Shown here: positions 35,379 through 44,572 of the stretch, piece by piece
Numbering within the stretch: position 1 is the first letter of the stretch
Layout of the letters: the number at the start of each line of letters is the position of its first letter
DNA from: Deltaproteobacteria bacterium
GTDB taxonomy: Bacteria; Myxococcota_A; Polyangia; JAAYKL01
Assembly (NCBI GenBank): GCA_016936575.1
Contig: JAFGXQ010000125.1
Coordinates: 1-64,000 of the forward strand
Reading direction: 5' to 3'
Length of the DNA: 64,000 nucleotides
Translations under genes and position numbers: made by a program
Notes under the pieces: generated by a model
The model's database searches: none
What the model was told of the DNA's origin: nothing
Seen by the model: the letters and a program-made list of their open reading frames with translations, nothing else

Positions 35379-35942
35379 ATGCTGGATAGAATTTTAGCGA
35401 TGCTGAAGGAAAGCAGTGAAACCGTGATTGCGGTAACCGCAGTGATTGTTGTGGCGATTGTTCTGTATCAATTATCAAAACGCGGTCTGTACATGATGTT
35501 GAAAAGAGGCAAACTGGCAACCCCGGTCGTATCTACTTTGATAGTGTTGTTGCGGTGGACTTTCTTAATCGTTGCGTTGCTTCTGGTGTTGCAGCAAATC
35601 GGCGTGTTGCAGAATGTTTGGGCGGCACTGCTGGCGGTTGGAGCGACGATCGCCATTGGATTTGTGGCCGGGTGGAGCATTTTATCAAATGTATTCAGTA
35701 CGCTGCTGGTGCTGATATACCGGCCTTTTCGCATTGGAGACATCGTGGACATTCCGGCGGACTCGGTAAAAGGTCATGTGATAGACATCAACTTCATGTA
35801 CACTACAATGAAAACACCGGAAGACGCATTTGTTCAGGTTCCAAACAACACCTTTTTCATGAAACCGGTGATTCGTACACCAGGAAAACAAAGCATTTCA
35901 TTGTATGAGCAACTGAACAGCGACAGCCCGTTTAAAGCATAA
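35379..35942 (+). CDS. Minimal MscS-type mechanosensitive channel (copy 1)
   Basis: A 187-residue inner-membrane protein from the ATG at 35379, with GGAGG five bases upstream. It has three transmembrane segments (about 13-32, 48-70, 76-110), a pore-like third helix with GATIAIGFVAGW and FSTLLVLIYRPFRIGDIV, then the MscS beta domain (about 115-175). The cytoplasmic alpha/beta cage of E. coli MscS (286 residues) is missing. It should release solutes on osmotic downshift, though gating without the cage may differ. The next gene encodes a paralogue of identical length. Confidence 0.8.
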   Translation: MLDRILAMLKESSETVIAVTAVIVVAIVLYQLSKRGLYMMLKRGKLATPVVSTLIVLLRWTFLIVALLLVLQQIGVLQNVWAALLAVGATIAIGFVAGWSILSNVFSTLLVLIYRPFRIGDIVDIPADSVKGHVIDINFMYTTMKTPEDAFVQVPNNTFFMKPVIRTPGKQSISLYEQLNSDSPFKA

Positions 35943-36093
35943 CCGCTCCTGCATCGACCGGTCTCGCGGCCGGCGGGCCTGTGGGAATCATCTGATTTGA
36001 AAAAGCGTTCTCCTTTGGGGTGTTTCCTTTTCGTTTTGTGAAAAAACGCATAAAGAGAAACCACGACTTTTCAACGTAGTGAAGGAGAACCAA

Positions 36094-36657
36094 ATGTGGA
36101 ACAAAATTTTGACATCGATTGAAAACAGCGGTGCGATGGTTTTTTCTGTGATTATCGTCGCGGTGGTTTCGTTTATTCTGTATCGGCTGGCCAAACGCGC
36201 ACTGAATATTCTTGAGACCAAAGACAAACTGGCCGCGCCGGTGGTTTCCACACTGAAAGTGCTGACCCGCTGGATTTTTTTCTTTGTCACCCTGCTTCTC
36301 ATTCTGCAGACCATCGGCGTACTGCAAAACGTGTGGGCGGCGCTACTTGCGATTGCGGCGGCGGTGGCAGTGGGGTTTGTTGCCGAATGGAGTATTCTAT
36401 CCAATATTTTCAGCACGCTGCTGGTGCTGATTTATCGCCCCTACCGCATCGGTGATACGGTGGAGCTGCCCACCGCCAAGGTGAAAGGCATGGTTGTGGA
36501 TATCAATTTTTTGTACACCACCTTTAAAATTGAAGACAACCTGCAGGTTCAAGTTCCGAACAAGACATTCTTCTTTCAGCCCATTATCCGCGCCCAGGGA
36601 GATGAAACCGTTTCATTGTATGAACAGCTGAAAAGCGACAAACCGGCAGAACGGTAA
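36094..36657 (+). CDS. Minimal MscS-type mechanosensitive channel (copy 2)
   Basis: A 187-residue paralogue of the preceding gene, sharing the WAALLA-x-x-A pore entry, the AEWSILSNIFSTLLVLIYRPYRIGD block, the YTT segment and the closing ISLYEQL-like end (here VSLYEQL). The ATG at 36094 follows AAGGAG; an in-frame ATG at 36079 lies upstream of that site. The two copies are clearly diverged, so the duplication is old. A tandem arrangement suggests homo- or heteromeric channels. It is convergent with hemG across 59 bases that contain a 6-bp hairpin (36682-36706). Confidence 0.8.
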   Translation: MWNKILTSIENSGAMVFSVIIVAVVSFILYRLAKRALNILETKDKLAAPVVSTLKVLTRWIFFFVTLLLILQTIGVLQNVWAALLAIAAAVAVGFVAEWSILSNIFSTLLVLIYRPYRIGDTVELPTAKVKGMVVDINFLYTTFKIEDNLQVQVPNKTFFFQPIIRAQGDETVSLYEQLKSDKPAER

Positions 36658-36716
36658 ACGAGAGTCGTGCAGATGAAATGGCAGGATGATAATACTAAAA
36701 ATCCTGACCGCGAAAA

Positions 36717-38096
36717 CTAAATTTTTAGATAAGCAGCTACCGCCTTGGCTACTTGGGGCGCCTCTTCGATGCAATGATTGACGCTGATGCCGCCGTAGGA
36801 GCTGCCGCTGAGGAACAGACCGGGGTGGTGGAGGAATTGTTTTTCGACTCGTTTCATTCGCGCGGTGTGCCCGCACTCATACTGCGCGATGGCGCGTGGG
36901 TGACGGTACACTTTTACCAGCGACGGAATCGCCGTGATGCCCATGGTCGATTCGAGATCAGTGCGTGCCACATGGACGATTTCGTCATCGCTGAGTGTCG
37001 ATGCGGCTTCATCGACAGAACCGCCCACCATGGTGCGCAGCAGAATCGAATCGTCGGGCGCGCGATGGTTCCACACCGATGAACTCCATAAACAGCCGAG
37101 CGCGCGCACGTTCTGATTACGCGGTACCAGAAACCCGAACCCTTGGGGGACAGAATCCAACTCCGCGATTCGATACCCGGTGGCAACCACAGTAATGGCA
37201 GGATAATAAATTTGCTTGAGTTCGGCGGCCAGCGTCGTGTCAAAAGAAGCGATCATTCGGGTCGCGCTCCAGGCTGGGTTGGCCAGCACAACCGACTGCG
37301 CTTCAATATCAGTTCCGTCACTACAGGAAAGAATGAAATGTTCCCGCTGCTGAATGCGCACCACGTCGCGAAGCGGTTGAACCATCGCACCTAGTGCTTC
37401 CGCCAAAGCGGTGGGAAGGGTCTGCATGCCGTCTACAAATGACGTAAGGCGTCCGCCGGGACCTGCCGGTCCGCCGCTGGGTTTTCCGGCCCGTTTGTTG
37501 GCACGGGCTTTTCCAATCATGGCTTTGAAAAGAGAGCCGTACTGTTGCTCCATGGCGTACATTTTGGGGAAGGCACTCTTCAGTTCGAGTTTGCGGGCAT
37601 CGCCGGCGAACACGCCTTGCACCATTGCAGCAACCAACAGTTCCGCGGCGTCCTTGCCGATACGCCGGGCGGCAAAATCAAAAACCGACTCTGTCTCGCT
37701 GCCGCCTTTTTTTTGGAATGGCTCGAGCGCTACGCGAGCAGCACCGCTTAAAGGGAGTACGCCACTACCGATGAATTTAACCGGATGTGTCTGTATTTCC
37801 CGAAGTTTGCCGGCGCGATAGATAAAACGGCGGGCGGCATTCTCGTTGCTCTGCAGCAGTTGGTCGTCGATACCCAGTTTCTCCACCAATGTAAATGTGG
37901 CGGGAGAGTTGTCCAAAAAGCCGTTCGGCCCTTTTTCGATGGTGAAACCGTCCACTTTTTCAGTCTGCAGATTCCCCCCCGCAGTTGCCGAAGACTCCAA
38001 TACAACGAGGTCATCCGAAGTCAGCCCCAGGTCGTTCAACCAGTAGGCAATCGCCAATCCGGAAACGCCGCCACCGACTATCGCCACTTTTTTCAT
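36717..38096 (-). CDS. hemG: Protoporphyrinogen oxidase, HemY-type FAD enzyme
   Basis: A 459-residue flavoprotein that oxidises protoporphyrinogen IX to protoporphyrin IX. It has the FAD dinucleotide fold VAIVGGGVSGL at the N-terminus, the GGNLQTEKVDGFTIEKGPNGF substrate/FAD segment, VQGVFAGDA, and the C-terminal FLSGSSYGGISVNHCIEEA flavin motif. HemY-type enzymes usually use oxygen as acceptor. It is the last gene of the heme operon, 14 bases after hemN. No ferrochelatase follows. Confidence 0.92.
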   Translation of the reverse strand: MKKVAIVGGGVSGLAIAYWLNDLGLTSDDLVVLESSATAGGNLQTEKVDGFTIEKGPNGFLDNSPATFTLVEKLGIDDQLLQSNENAARRFIYRAGKLREIQTHPVKFIGSGVLPLSGAARVALEPFQKKGGSETESVFDFAARRIGKDAAELLVAAMVQGVFAGDARKLELKSAFPKMYAMEQQYGSLFKAMIGKARANKRAGKPSGGPAGPGGRLTSFVDGMQTLPTALAEALGAMVQPLRDVVRIQQREHFILSCSDGTDIEAQSVVLANPAWSATRMIASFDTTLAAELKQIYYPAITVVATGYRIAELDSVPQGFGFLVPRNQNVRALGCLWSSSVWNHRAPDDSILLRTMVGGSVDEAASTLSDDEIVHVARTDLESTMGITAIPSLVKVYRHPRAIAQYECGHTARMKRVEKQFLHHPGLFLSGSSYGGISVNHCIEEAPQVAKAVAAYLKI

Positions 38097-38110
38097 ACGG
38101 ATCCCTTCTT

Positions 38111-39508
38111 TTACACCGTTCTCGAAAAGAGCGGTCGATCTGCGCTTTTGGTTTTCAGGTACGTGTCAAACACCATGCATACATTGCGTACAAACAGCTT
38201 GCCCGCGTCGGTCAGACGCAAATGAGAGTCGAGCGTGGTGAACGGAAATTCATCGCTTCGCTGTGCGTCAAGTTCGGCGAGCTCTTTTTTGAAATACGAC
38301 GAAAACGACACCTGCCAGCGTGCTTCAAATGCGGCAATATCCAATCTGAAATTGCACATGATTTCGGTAATTACCGCAGCGCGAATGAGGTCATCATTCG
38401 ATAGAATCAAGCCTTTTTGAACCGGTAACTCACCCTTGGAAACGCGACCATAATAGACAGCGTTCTCTTTTTCATTCTGAAAATACGAACCGTCCACATA
38501 TCCGATGGATGAAACGCCGAGCCCTATGCTGTTTTTACTCCGAGTCACCGTATACCCCATGAAATTTCGAAAAAGCGTGCCGTTCGAAGCGGCCTGCCCC
38601 ATCTCATCGGTGCGAAGCGCGAAGTGATCCATGCCGATTTGCAGATAATCGTTTTCCTGGAATCGACGCAGCGCCATCGCAAAAAAAGCAAACTTGTCAT
38701 CGCGGCCGGGCAATGCATCCGGGTTGAGTTTTCCTTGATTTTCACGAATCCAGGGAATGAATGCGAAGGAATACAATGCGACGCGGTCCGGACGAATAGC
38801 GAGCACATCGCTGAGGGTTTTCGAAAATGTATCGACCGTTTGGTACGGCAGACCGTAAATGAGGTCGAGATTCACCGACGAGAATCGGGCGTCTCTGGCG
38901 GCGTCAATCGCCTGAACGGTATCTTCGCGGGTCTGATTGCGGCCGATTTCTTTTAGTACGTGGTCGTTGAAATCCTGCACCCCCAGACTGATTCGGTTGA
39001 ACCCGATGTCACGCAACTGCCGAATCTGGTCGGGCGGAGTGACTCCGGGGTTGACTTCAATCGATACTTCAGCGGTTTCCAGAAGAGAGAAATGATCGGT
39101 GATATATTGGAACATTTTTTTCAACCGCTCAATGCCGAGATATGCCGGCGTTCCACCGCCGAAATGAATTGCCGCAAGTGATCGTTTTGAAGCCAGCCGC
39201 CCGGCAAGCAACGACACTTCACCGCAGACATGGGTCACATACTCATCCATTTCGTAGGGCTCCCGGCACAATGCAGTGTGACAGCCGCAAAAATGACACC
39301 TGCTCTTACAGAATGGTATATGAACATATACACTGACCGGATCATTGTTGTGCTGCAATGCATCCAATCGCTGTTCGTACACCCGGTGTGTCACGTCTTC
39401 GGTAAATTCCAGCGCGGTCGGGTACGACGTGTATCTGGGCCCGGGTTTGTCGTATCGGGCCAGCAATTCCGGGGTGATAAAATCGGTTGACGAGGAGGGG
39501 TGAGTCAT
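38111..39508 (-). CDS. hemN: Oxygen-independent coproporphyrinogen III oxidase
   Basis: A 465-residue radical SAM enzyme that decarboxylates coproporphyrinogen III to protoporphyrinogen IX without oxygen. The [4Fe-4S] cluster motif is in IPFCKSRCHFCGC, with the extra downstream Cys typical of true HemN. PRYTSYPTA, GGGTPAYL, NRISLGVQDF and GMDHFA are present, as expected for HemN rather than HemW. It starts 16 bases after hemE. This allows heme synthesis under anoxia. Confidence 0.95.
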   Translation of the reverse strand: MTHPSSSTDFITPELLARYDKPGPRYTSYPTALEFTEDVTHRVYEQRLDALQHNNDPVSVYVHIPFCKSRCHFCGCHTALCREPYEMDEYVTHVCGEVSLLAGRLASKRSLAAIHFGGGTPAYLGIERLKKMFQYITDHFSLLETAEVSIEVNPGVTPPDQIRQLRDIGFNRISLGVQDFNDHVLKEIGRNQTREDTVQAIDAARDARFSSVNLDLIYGLPYQTVDTFSKTLSDVLAIRPDRVALYSFAFIPWIRENQGKLNPDALPGRDDKFAFFAMALRRFQENDYLQIGMDHFALRTDEMGQAASNGTLFRNFMGYTVTRSKNSIGLGVSSIGYVDGSYFQNEKENAVYYGRVSKGELPVQKGLILSNDDLIRAAVITEIMCNFRLDIAAFEARWQVSFSSYFKKELAELDAQRSDEFPFTTLDSHLRLTDAGKLFVRNVCMVFDTYLKTKSADRPLFSRTV

Positions 39509-39524
39509 AACCGTACCTGACTTT

Positions 39525-40559
39525 CTATCGGGCGCTCAGACGCTTCACTTCGTCGAGCATGTGTTTGGCATTCTCCACCGGTGTATTCGGCAAAATACCG
39601 TGACCCAGGTTGAATATATGCCCCCTACCCTTGGGAACCGCGTCGAGCACCTTCTGCACTTCCCGGGTAATGATGTCCTTGTTGCAGAATAGAACGGCGG
39701 AGTCCAGGTTTCCCTGAAGTGCGGGGCCGGGGCCGATTCCGGCAGCTGCGGTGGAAAGACTGATTTTGTCATCAATGGAAAGAACATCGGCGCCGGTCTG
39801 CGCGAGAAGATCCAAGGCATGGGCCGCATCCTTCATGAAATAAATCACGGGTACGCCCGGCCGTTTTACCTTTTCGATAAGAACCTGAATCTTGGGAATC
39901 ACAAACGTTTCGATGATTTCTCTGGGCATGCTCCCGCCCCAGGTGTCGAAAATCTGAACCGCCTCGGCGCCGGCATCGATCTGCGCACTGAGAAAATCCG
40001 CCTGAATATCGACCAACAAATCGAGCATCTGGTGCGCGGCTTTTTCTTCCTGATAAAACAAGGTTTTCAGGTTTTCGAAGTTTTTACTCTTTCCACCTTC
40101 CACCATGTACGCTGCCAACGTAAGCGGAGCGCCGCCGAAACCAATGAGTGATGCACAGCCGTTCAGCGACTGTTTTATTTGCCGTAGGGCATCGAATACA
40201 TACGGCAGTTCTTGTTGAACATCGAATCGCTTCAGTTCATTCACCTGCAAAACGGTGCGAACCGGCGATTCAAGACTCGGCCCCGGAGAGAATTTCACGT
40301 CCAGCCCGAGGGGGGGCAACACCACGAGGATGTCTGAAAACAGAATGGCCGCATCCGGCGCCAGTTTATCGATGGGTTGCATGGTCACTTCTGTCGCCAG
40401 GTCGGGTGTGCGACATACGGTCCAGAAGTCATGCTTTTTTCGGACTTCGCGGTATTCCGCCATATAGCGACCCGCCTGACGCATCATCCACACCGGGGTT
40501 CGCTCCACGTCCTGTTGCAGACAGGCGCGAATAAATAAATCATTTTTCATATTGGTCAT
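39525..40559 (-). CDS. hemE: Uroporphyrinogen decarboxylase
   Basis: A 344-residue enzyme that removes four acetate carboxyls from uroporphyrinogen III to give coproporphyrinogen III. Signatures TPVWMMRQAGRYMAEYR, the catalytic aspartate in LFSDILV, GFGGAPLTLAAY and FNLGHGILP are all present. AAAGGG precedes the first ATG at 40559; a second ATG lies three codons later. It begins two bases after the hemL stop, so the genes are tightly coupled. Confidence 0.96.
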   Translation of the reverse strand: MTNMKNDLFIRACLQQDVERTPVWMMRQAGRYMAEYREVRKKHDFWTVCRTPDLATEVTMQPIDKLAPDAAILFSDILVVLPPLGLDVKFSPGPSLESPVRTVLQVNELKRFDVQQELPYVFDALRQIKQSLNGCASLIGFGGAPLTLAAYMVEGGKSKNFENLKTLFYQEEKAAHQMLDLLVDIQADFLSAQIDAGAEAVQIFDTWGGSMPREIIETFVIPKIQVLIEKVKRPGVPVIYFMKDAAHALDLLAQTGADVLSIDDKISLSTAAAGIGPGPALQGNLDSAVLFCNKDIITREVQKVLDAVPKGRGHIFNLGHGILPNTPVENAKHMLDEVKRLSAR

Positions 40560-40561
40560 CG

Positions 40562-41863
40562 TTACCCTTTCAACGTCTCAAACGCAGCGGCAAATCCCTT
40601 TTCCACTCGCGCCATCACTTCATCTGAATGTGACAAACTCACGAACAACGCTTCATAGCCGGAGGGCGCCACAGACATGCCCTGAGCCAAAAGCGCACCG
40701 AACAGTCGATTAAAAATGGCAATATCGGAGGCGCATACCTCAGTGAAATTGGTTACCGGCCCTGGGTTGAAAAAAAAGCTCATCATACTGCCCACGCGGT
40801 TCAGGGTAATTTGCTGTCCAGCGCCGGCTGCGGCGTTTTCGATAATATCGGCCATCTGCGCACCCTTTTCTTCGAGCACGTTATACACGCCCGGTGCAAG
40901 GAGTTGCTCCAGCACGGCAATACCGCAGGCGGTGGCGAGCGGGTTTCCGGCGAGTGTACCGGCCTGATATACCGGACCGACCGGGGCCATCTGTTCCATG
41001 ATTTCTTTCTTGCCGCCGAATGCGCCCACCGGCATACCACCGCCGATGATTTTTCCCAGGGTGGTCAAATCCGCATCCACACCATAGCGTTCCTGGGCGC
41101 CGCCTTTGGCCACTCTGAAACCGGTGATCACTTCATCAAATATCAGTAGCGTCCCTTCGAGCGTGCACAGATTGCGAACCGCTTCAAGGAACCCGGGTTT
41201 GGGCGGAATGCAGCCCATGTTTCCGGCTACCGGTTCCAGTATCACCGCTGCGATTTCGTTTTTATTGACCTCAAATAATTTTTGAACCGAATCCACATCG
41301 TTGTACACAGCTGTCAATGTATCTTTCGCGGCCCCTGCGGGAACGCCCGGCGAGCTGGGTACGCCCAATGTGGCCGCACCGGATCCGGCGTTAATAAGAA
41401 ACGCGTCTGCATGGCCGTGATAACAGCCTTCAAATTTAACGATCTTGTCCCGCTTGGTATATCCGCGGGCAAGGCGTACGGCGCTCATGGTCGCTTCGGT
41501 GCCGGAGTTCACCAGACGCACCATTTCGATATTTTTCATCGCTGAGGTGATCAGTTTGGCCAGGGTGAGTTCCGCCTCATGAGATGCGCCGAAAGAGATT
41601 CCTTTTTGGGCAGCGGTAACCAATGCGTTGCGAATGCCTTCGTTGTTGTGCCCCAATATCAAAGGACCCCACGATGCCATGAAATCAACATATTCGTTGC
41701 CATCCACATCATATACAAAAGCGCCGTCTGCCCGCTCCACCAGAAACGGTGTCAATCCCACTGTTTTAAACGCACGCACCGGAGAGTTCACGCCGCCGGG
41801 AATGATGCGGCTCGCGGCTTCAAAAAGTGCCTTGCTATTATTTCCCGGATTCCAATTTGTCAT
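40562..41863 (-). CDS. hemL: Glutamate-1-semialdehyde 2,1-aminomutase
   Basis: A 433-residue PLP enzyme that converts glutamate-1-semialdehyde to 5-aminolevulinate, the last step of the C5 route. Family motifs include GGVNSPVRAF, VNSGTEATMSAVRLAR, the DEVITGFR segment and the PLP-lysine in TTLGKIIGGGMPVGA. It lies 33 bases downstream of hemB and just upstream of hemE. Together with hemA this shows the organism makes ALA from glutamyl-tRNA, not from glycine and succinyl-CoA. Confidence 0.97.
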   Translation of the reverse strand: MTNWNPGNNSKALFEAASRIIPGGVNSPVRAFKTVGLTPFLVERADGAFVYDVDGNEYVDFMASWGPLILGHNNEGIRNALVTAAQKGISFGASHEAELTLAKLITSAMKNIEMVRLVNSGTEATMSAVRLARGYTKRDKIVKFEGCYHGHADAFLINAGSGAATLGVPSSPGVPAGAAKDTLTAVYNDVDSVQKLFEVNKNEIAAVILEPVAGNMGCIPPKPGFLEAVRNLCTLEGTLLIFDEVITGFRVAKGGAQERYGVDADLTTLGKIIGGGMPVGAFGGKKEIMEQMAPVGPVYQAGTLAGNPLATACGIAVLEQLLAPGVYNVLEEKGAQMADIIENAAAGAGQQITLNRVGSMMSFFFNPGPVTNFTEVCASDIAIFNRLFGALLAQGMSVAPSGYEALFVSLSHSDEVMARVEKGFAAAFETLKG

Positions 41864-41896
41864 ATCTGTTTCCTTCTGTTCAGGGTACCTGTCGGT

Positions 41897-42877
41897 CTAT
41901 TTACGGTTGTTCAGCAGTTTCGCCACATCTTTGGCGAAATAGGTGATAATAATATCGGCGCCGGCGCGGCGAATGGAGAGCAGTGTTTCCATCATCACAC
42001 GCTCCTCGTCAATCCATCCCAACTGACCGGCGGCTTTGATCATGGAGTATTCCCCCGAAACATTATATGCGACCACCGGAACCATGAACTCGTCCTTCAC
42101 TCTACGAATGATGTCGAGATACGCGAGTGCCGGTTTCACCATAACCATGTCTGCGCCTTCGTCCAAATCAAGGGCCACTTCGCGCAAAGCTTCGTCGCTG
42201 TTGGCCGGGTCCATCTGATAACTGCGCCGGTCGCCGAATCCGGGAGCACTGCCTGCGGCATCGCGAAACGGGCCGTAGTAGGCCGACGCGTACTTGGCGC
42301 TGTAGGCACAGATGGGGGTGTCTTCGTAACCGGCTGCATCCAGCGCGGCGCGAATGGCATCCACCCGGCCGTCCATCATATCTGACGGCGCGATGATATC
42401 TGCGCCGGCAGCCGTATATACGCGCGCCGCTTCAGCCAGCAGCGGGAGGGTTTTGTCGTTGTTCACTGTCTGGTGTTCCACCACGCCGCAATGCCCATGG
42501 CTGGTGTATTCGCATAGACAGACATCGGCCCAGATGCACAAGTTCGGAAACTCTTTTTTCAGTGCCGAGATGGCGGTGGGAACTATGCCGTCCTCGGCGT
42601 ATCCGCTCGATCCAACCTCATCTTTTGAATCGGGGATGCCGAACAAAATGACGCTGCTGATATTTAATGATTGTAGTTCCTTTACTTCTTCGAGCAGCAA
42701 ATCAATAGATAACTGGTAGCAGCCCGGCATTGAAGCGATCGGGTTTTTCACCTGTGTTCCCCCAATCACAAACAGGGGATATACCAGTTTTTCCAGTTGC
42801 AGTGTGGTTTCGCGCACCAGGCTGCGTATCTGTTCGGTGCGGCGGTTTCTTCTAAGCCGTATAATGGGAAAGGTCAT
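41897..42877 (-). CDS. hemB: Porphobilinogen synthase (ALA dehydratase)
   Basis: A 326-residue enzyme condensing two 5-aminolevulinates to porphobilinogen. The start at 42877 ([14 protein letters not shown] seven bases upstream) lies inside the end of hemD, overlapping by 26 bases. The zinc-site cysteines are in [15 protein letters not shown], marking the Zn-dependent class. The two active lysines are in AYSAKYAS and [11 protein letters not shown]. Substrate-binding [10 protein letters not shown] is also intact. Confidence 0.96.
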   Translation of the reverse strand: MTFPIIRLRRNRRTEQIRSLVRETTLQLEKLVYPLFVIGGTQVKNPIASMPGCYQLSIDLLLEEVKELQSLNISSVILFGIPDSKDEVGSSGYAEDGIVPTAISALKKEFPNLCIWADVCLCEYTSHGHCGVVEHQTVNNDKTLPLLAEAARVYTAAGADIIAPSDMMDGRVDAIRAALDAAGYEDTPICAYSAKYASAYYGPFRDAAGSAPGFGDRRSYQMDPANSDEALREVALDLDEGADMVMVKPALAYLDIIRRVKDEFMVPVVAYNVSGEYSMIKAAGQLGWIDEERVMMETLLSIRRAGADIIITYFAKDVAKLLNNRK

Positions 42878-43610
42878 CAGAACACTCCGTCGGTTGTTGT
42901 TGTTTACATTGGTTGACAGCGTCCAGCAGCCCCTGTGTGTCGGGACGAGCGGATACCACAATGCGCGGAGCATTCAATCGCTGCAATGTGCTTGCGGTTG
43001 CCGCGCCGATAGCGATGGACGCCATGCGGGGAACCTGACTTGGGGGCAGCAGCGAAAAAAAATGCTCCGCGCCGCTGCTGCTGAAAAAAATGGCGATATC
43101 GTGATTTGCGAGTCTCGCCGCTGTTAATTGTTTTGGAATGATGGTTTCGTACACGGGAACCGCGTGAACGGTTGCGCCTTGGGACGCTGCTTGGCGCGAG
43201 AAATCGCTACCTATCAGATTTGACCCCGGGTACAGAATGCTTTTGCCCTGAATTGAAATTCTCGCAGACAATTCATCGAGCAGCGCGGCAGCGCCTTTAC
43301 CTGAACCGATCATGTTCGGTTTAAATCCGGCCGTCTGCAATGCCTCGGCCGTTTTGGCACCCACCGTCGCCAGAAAATGCGGCGACAATTTCGCGGCAAT
43401 CGTTACATACGCGGGAACGGTATTCCGACTGGTGAGCACAACAATATCGACCCGGTCGGGCCATTTCATCTGTTCAAGGTCGGGTCGCTGCACGATGTCA
43501 ATCAGCGGTACGCATTCCACCCGCGCGCCCCGGGATTCGAGCGCCTGCTGGAGTTCGGCCGCCTGTGTCCCGGCACGACCTATTAGAATGCGTGGGCCGT
43601 TGGGTTTCAT
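42852..43610 (-). CDS. hemD: Uroporphyrinogen-III synthase
   Basis: A 252-residue two-domain protein that cyclises hydroxymethylbilane to uroporphyrinogen III. The family is poorly conserved; support comes from ILIGRAG at the N-terminus, [20 protein letters not shown], the hinge, the [10 protein letters not shown] segment and position between hemC and hemB. The ATG at 43610 overlaps the hemC stop in an ATGA arrangement, deciding the start over upstream in-frame sequence that only shadows hemC. Confidence 0.9.
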   Translation of the reverse strand: MKPNGPRILIGRAGTQAAELQQALESRGARVECVPLIDIVQRPDLEQMKWPDRVDIVVLTSRNTVPAYVTIAAKLSPHFLATVGAKTAEALQTAGFKPNMIGSGKGAAALLDELSARISIQGKSILYPGSNLIGSDFSRQAASQGATVHAVPVYETIIPKQLTAARLANHDIAIFFSSSGAEHFFSLLPPSQVPRMASIAIGAATASTLQRLNAPRIVVSARPDTQGLLDAVNQCKQQQPTECSDDLSHYTA

Positions 43611-44572
43611 TTGTCGCTTCCCGGCAGTGAGTCGCGCACCGCATCGAGTATTTCTTTTCCGCCGCGTGCAAGCAAATCCTGAGCGAGTTGGGTACCCACC
43701 GTCACAGGGTCGGTGCCTTCCACATGACCCTTCACCGTTTTTCGGCCGTCCGGTGATAAAATGATACCGGAGAGGTCCACGGTTGTGTCGGTGAACGTGG
43801 AGAACGCTCCGATGGGCAGGCGGCATCCGCCCTCCATCACATTCAGAAACGTGCGTTCCGCCACGGCCGCCAGTTTTGTGCGCGCGCAGTTGAGTTGCGC
43901 GGCGATGGCAATGGCCGAATCATCCTGTGCGCGAATCTGAAGCGCGATAACGCCCTGACCCGGTGCGGGCAGGAAGACATCGGGGGGAAGAAAGTCGGTC
44001 ACCAGTTTGCCATAGCCCAGCCGTTTCACGCCGGCCGCCGCCATGACAGTGCCATCCAGCGCTTCTCCGGAATATGGCTTGGCGTCTTTTGCTTCTTTGC
44101 CCACTGCTCCCAGACGGGTGGGCACATTCCCGCGCAGCGGCACCACGGTAAGGTCCGGACGTAAATGTTTGACCATGGACACGCGGCGCAGGCTCGAAGT
44201 GCCGATAACTTTCCCCGCGGGAAGCTCCTGCAGGGAGGTGCCATCCTTTGATACGAACACATCGCGGGGATCTTCCCGGGGAAGATACGCACCGATGATG
44301 AGTCCGTCGGGCATCACGGTGGCCAGATCCTTCAGACTGTGCACCGCAATGTCGCAGTCGTTCTGCAGCAGTGCGGCTTCAATCTCTTTAGTGAATACCG
44401 CCGTGCCGCCCAGTTCCGCCAGGGGTTTGTCGGTTACCCGATCTCCCAGTGTCACGATGGGGACGATTTCCACCTCAATGGTTTGGTCCAGTTTTTTCAG
44501 CTTTGCCGCCACGTGTTCAGTCTGCCACATGGCCAGGCGGCTTTTTCTTGTTCCCAGTCGAATCTTTGTCAC
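43607..44572 (-). CDS. hemC: Hydroxymethylbilane synthase (porphobilinogen deaminase)
   Basis: A 321-residue enzyme that polymerises four porphobilinogens. It has RLGTRKSRLAMWQ at the N-terminus, the catalytic Asp in DIAVHSLKDLAT, GTSSLRR, LRGNVPTRL, and the dipyrromethane cofactor cysteine in EGGCRLPIGA. The start overlaps the hemA stop by four bases (ATGA), and its own stop overlaps hemD the same way, so hemA-hemC-hemD are translationally coupled. Confidence 0.97.
   Translation of the reverse strand: MTKIRLGTRKSRLAMWQTEHVAAKLKKLDQTIEVEIVPIVTLGDRVTDKPLAELGGTAVFTKEIEAALLQNDCDIAVHSLKDLATVMPDGLIIGAYLPREDPRDVFVSKDGTSLQELPAGKVIGTSSLRRVSMVKHLRPDLTVVPLRGNVPTRLGAVGKEAKDAKPYSGEALDGTVMAAAGVKRLGYGKLVTDFLPPDVFLPAPGQGVIALQIRAQDDSAIAIAAQLNCARTKLAAVAERTFLNVMEGGCRLPIGAFSTFTDTTVDLSGIILSPDGRKTVKGHVEGTDPVTVGTQLAQDLLARGGKEILDAVRDSLPGSDK

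Noticed and set aside
43611-43826. Longer hemD start upstream of 43610
   Set aside because: This stretch lies within hemC and gives no uroporphyrinogen synthase sequence; the ATGA overlap at 43607-43610 fits the rest of the operon.
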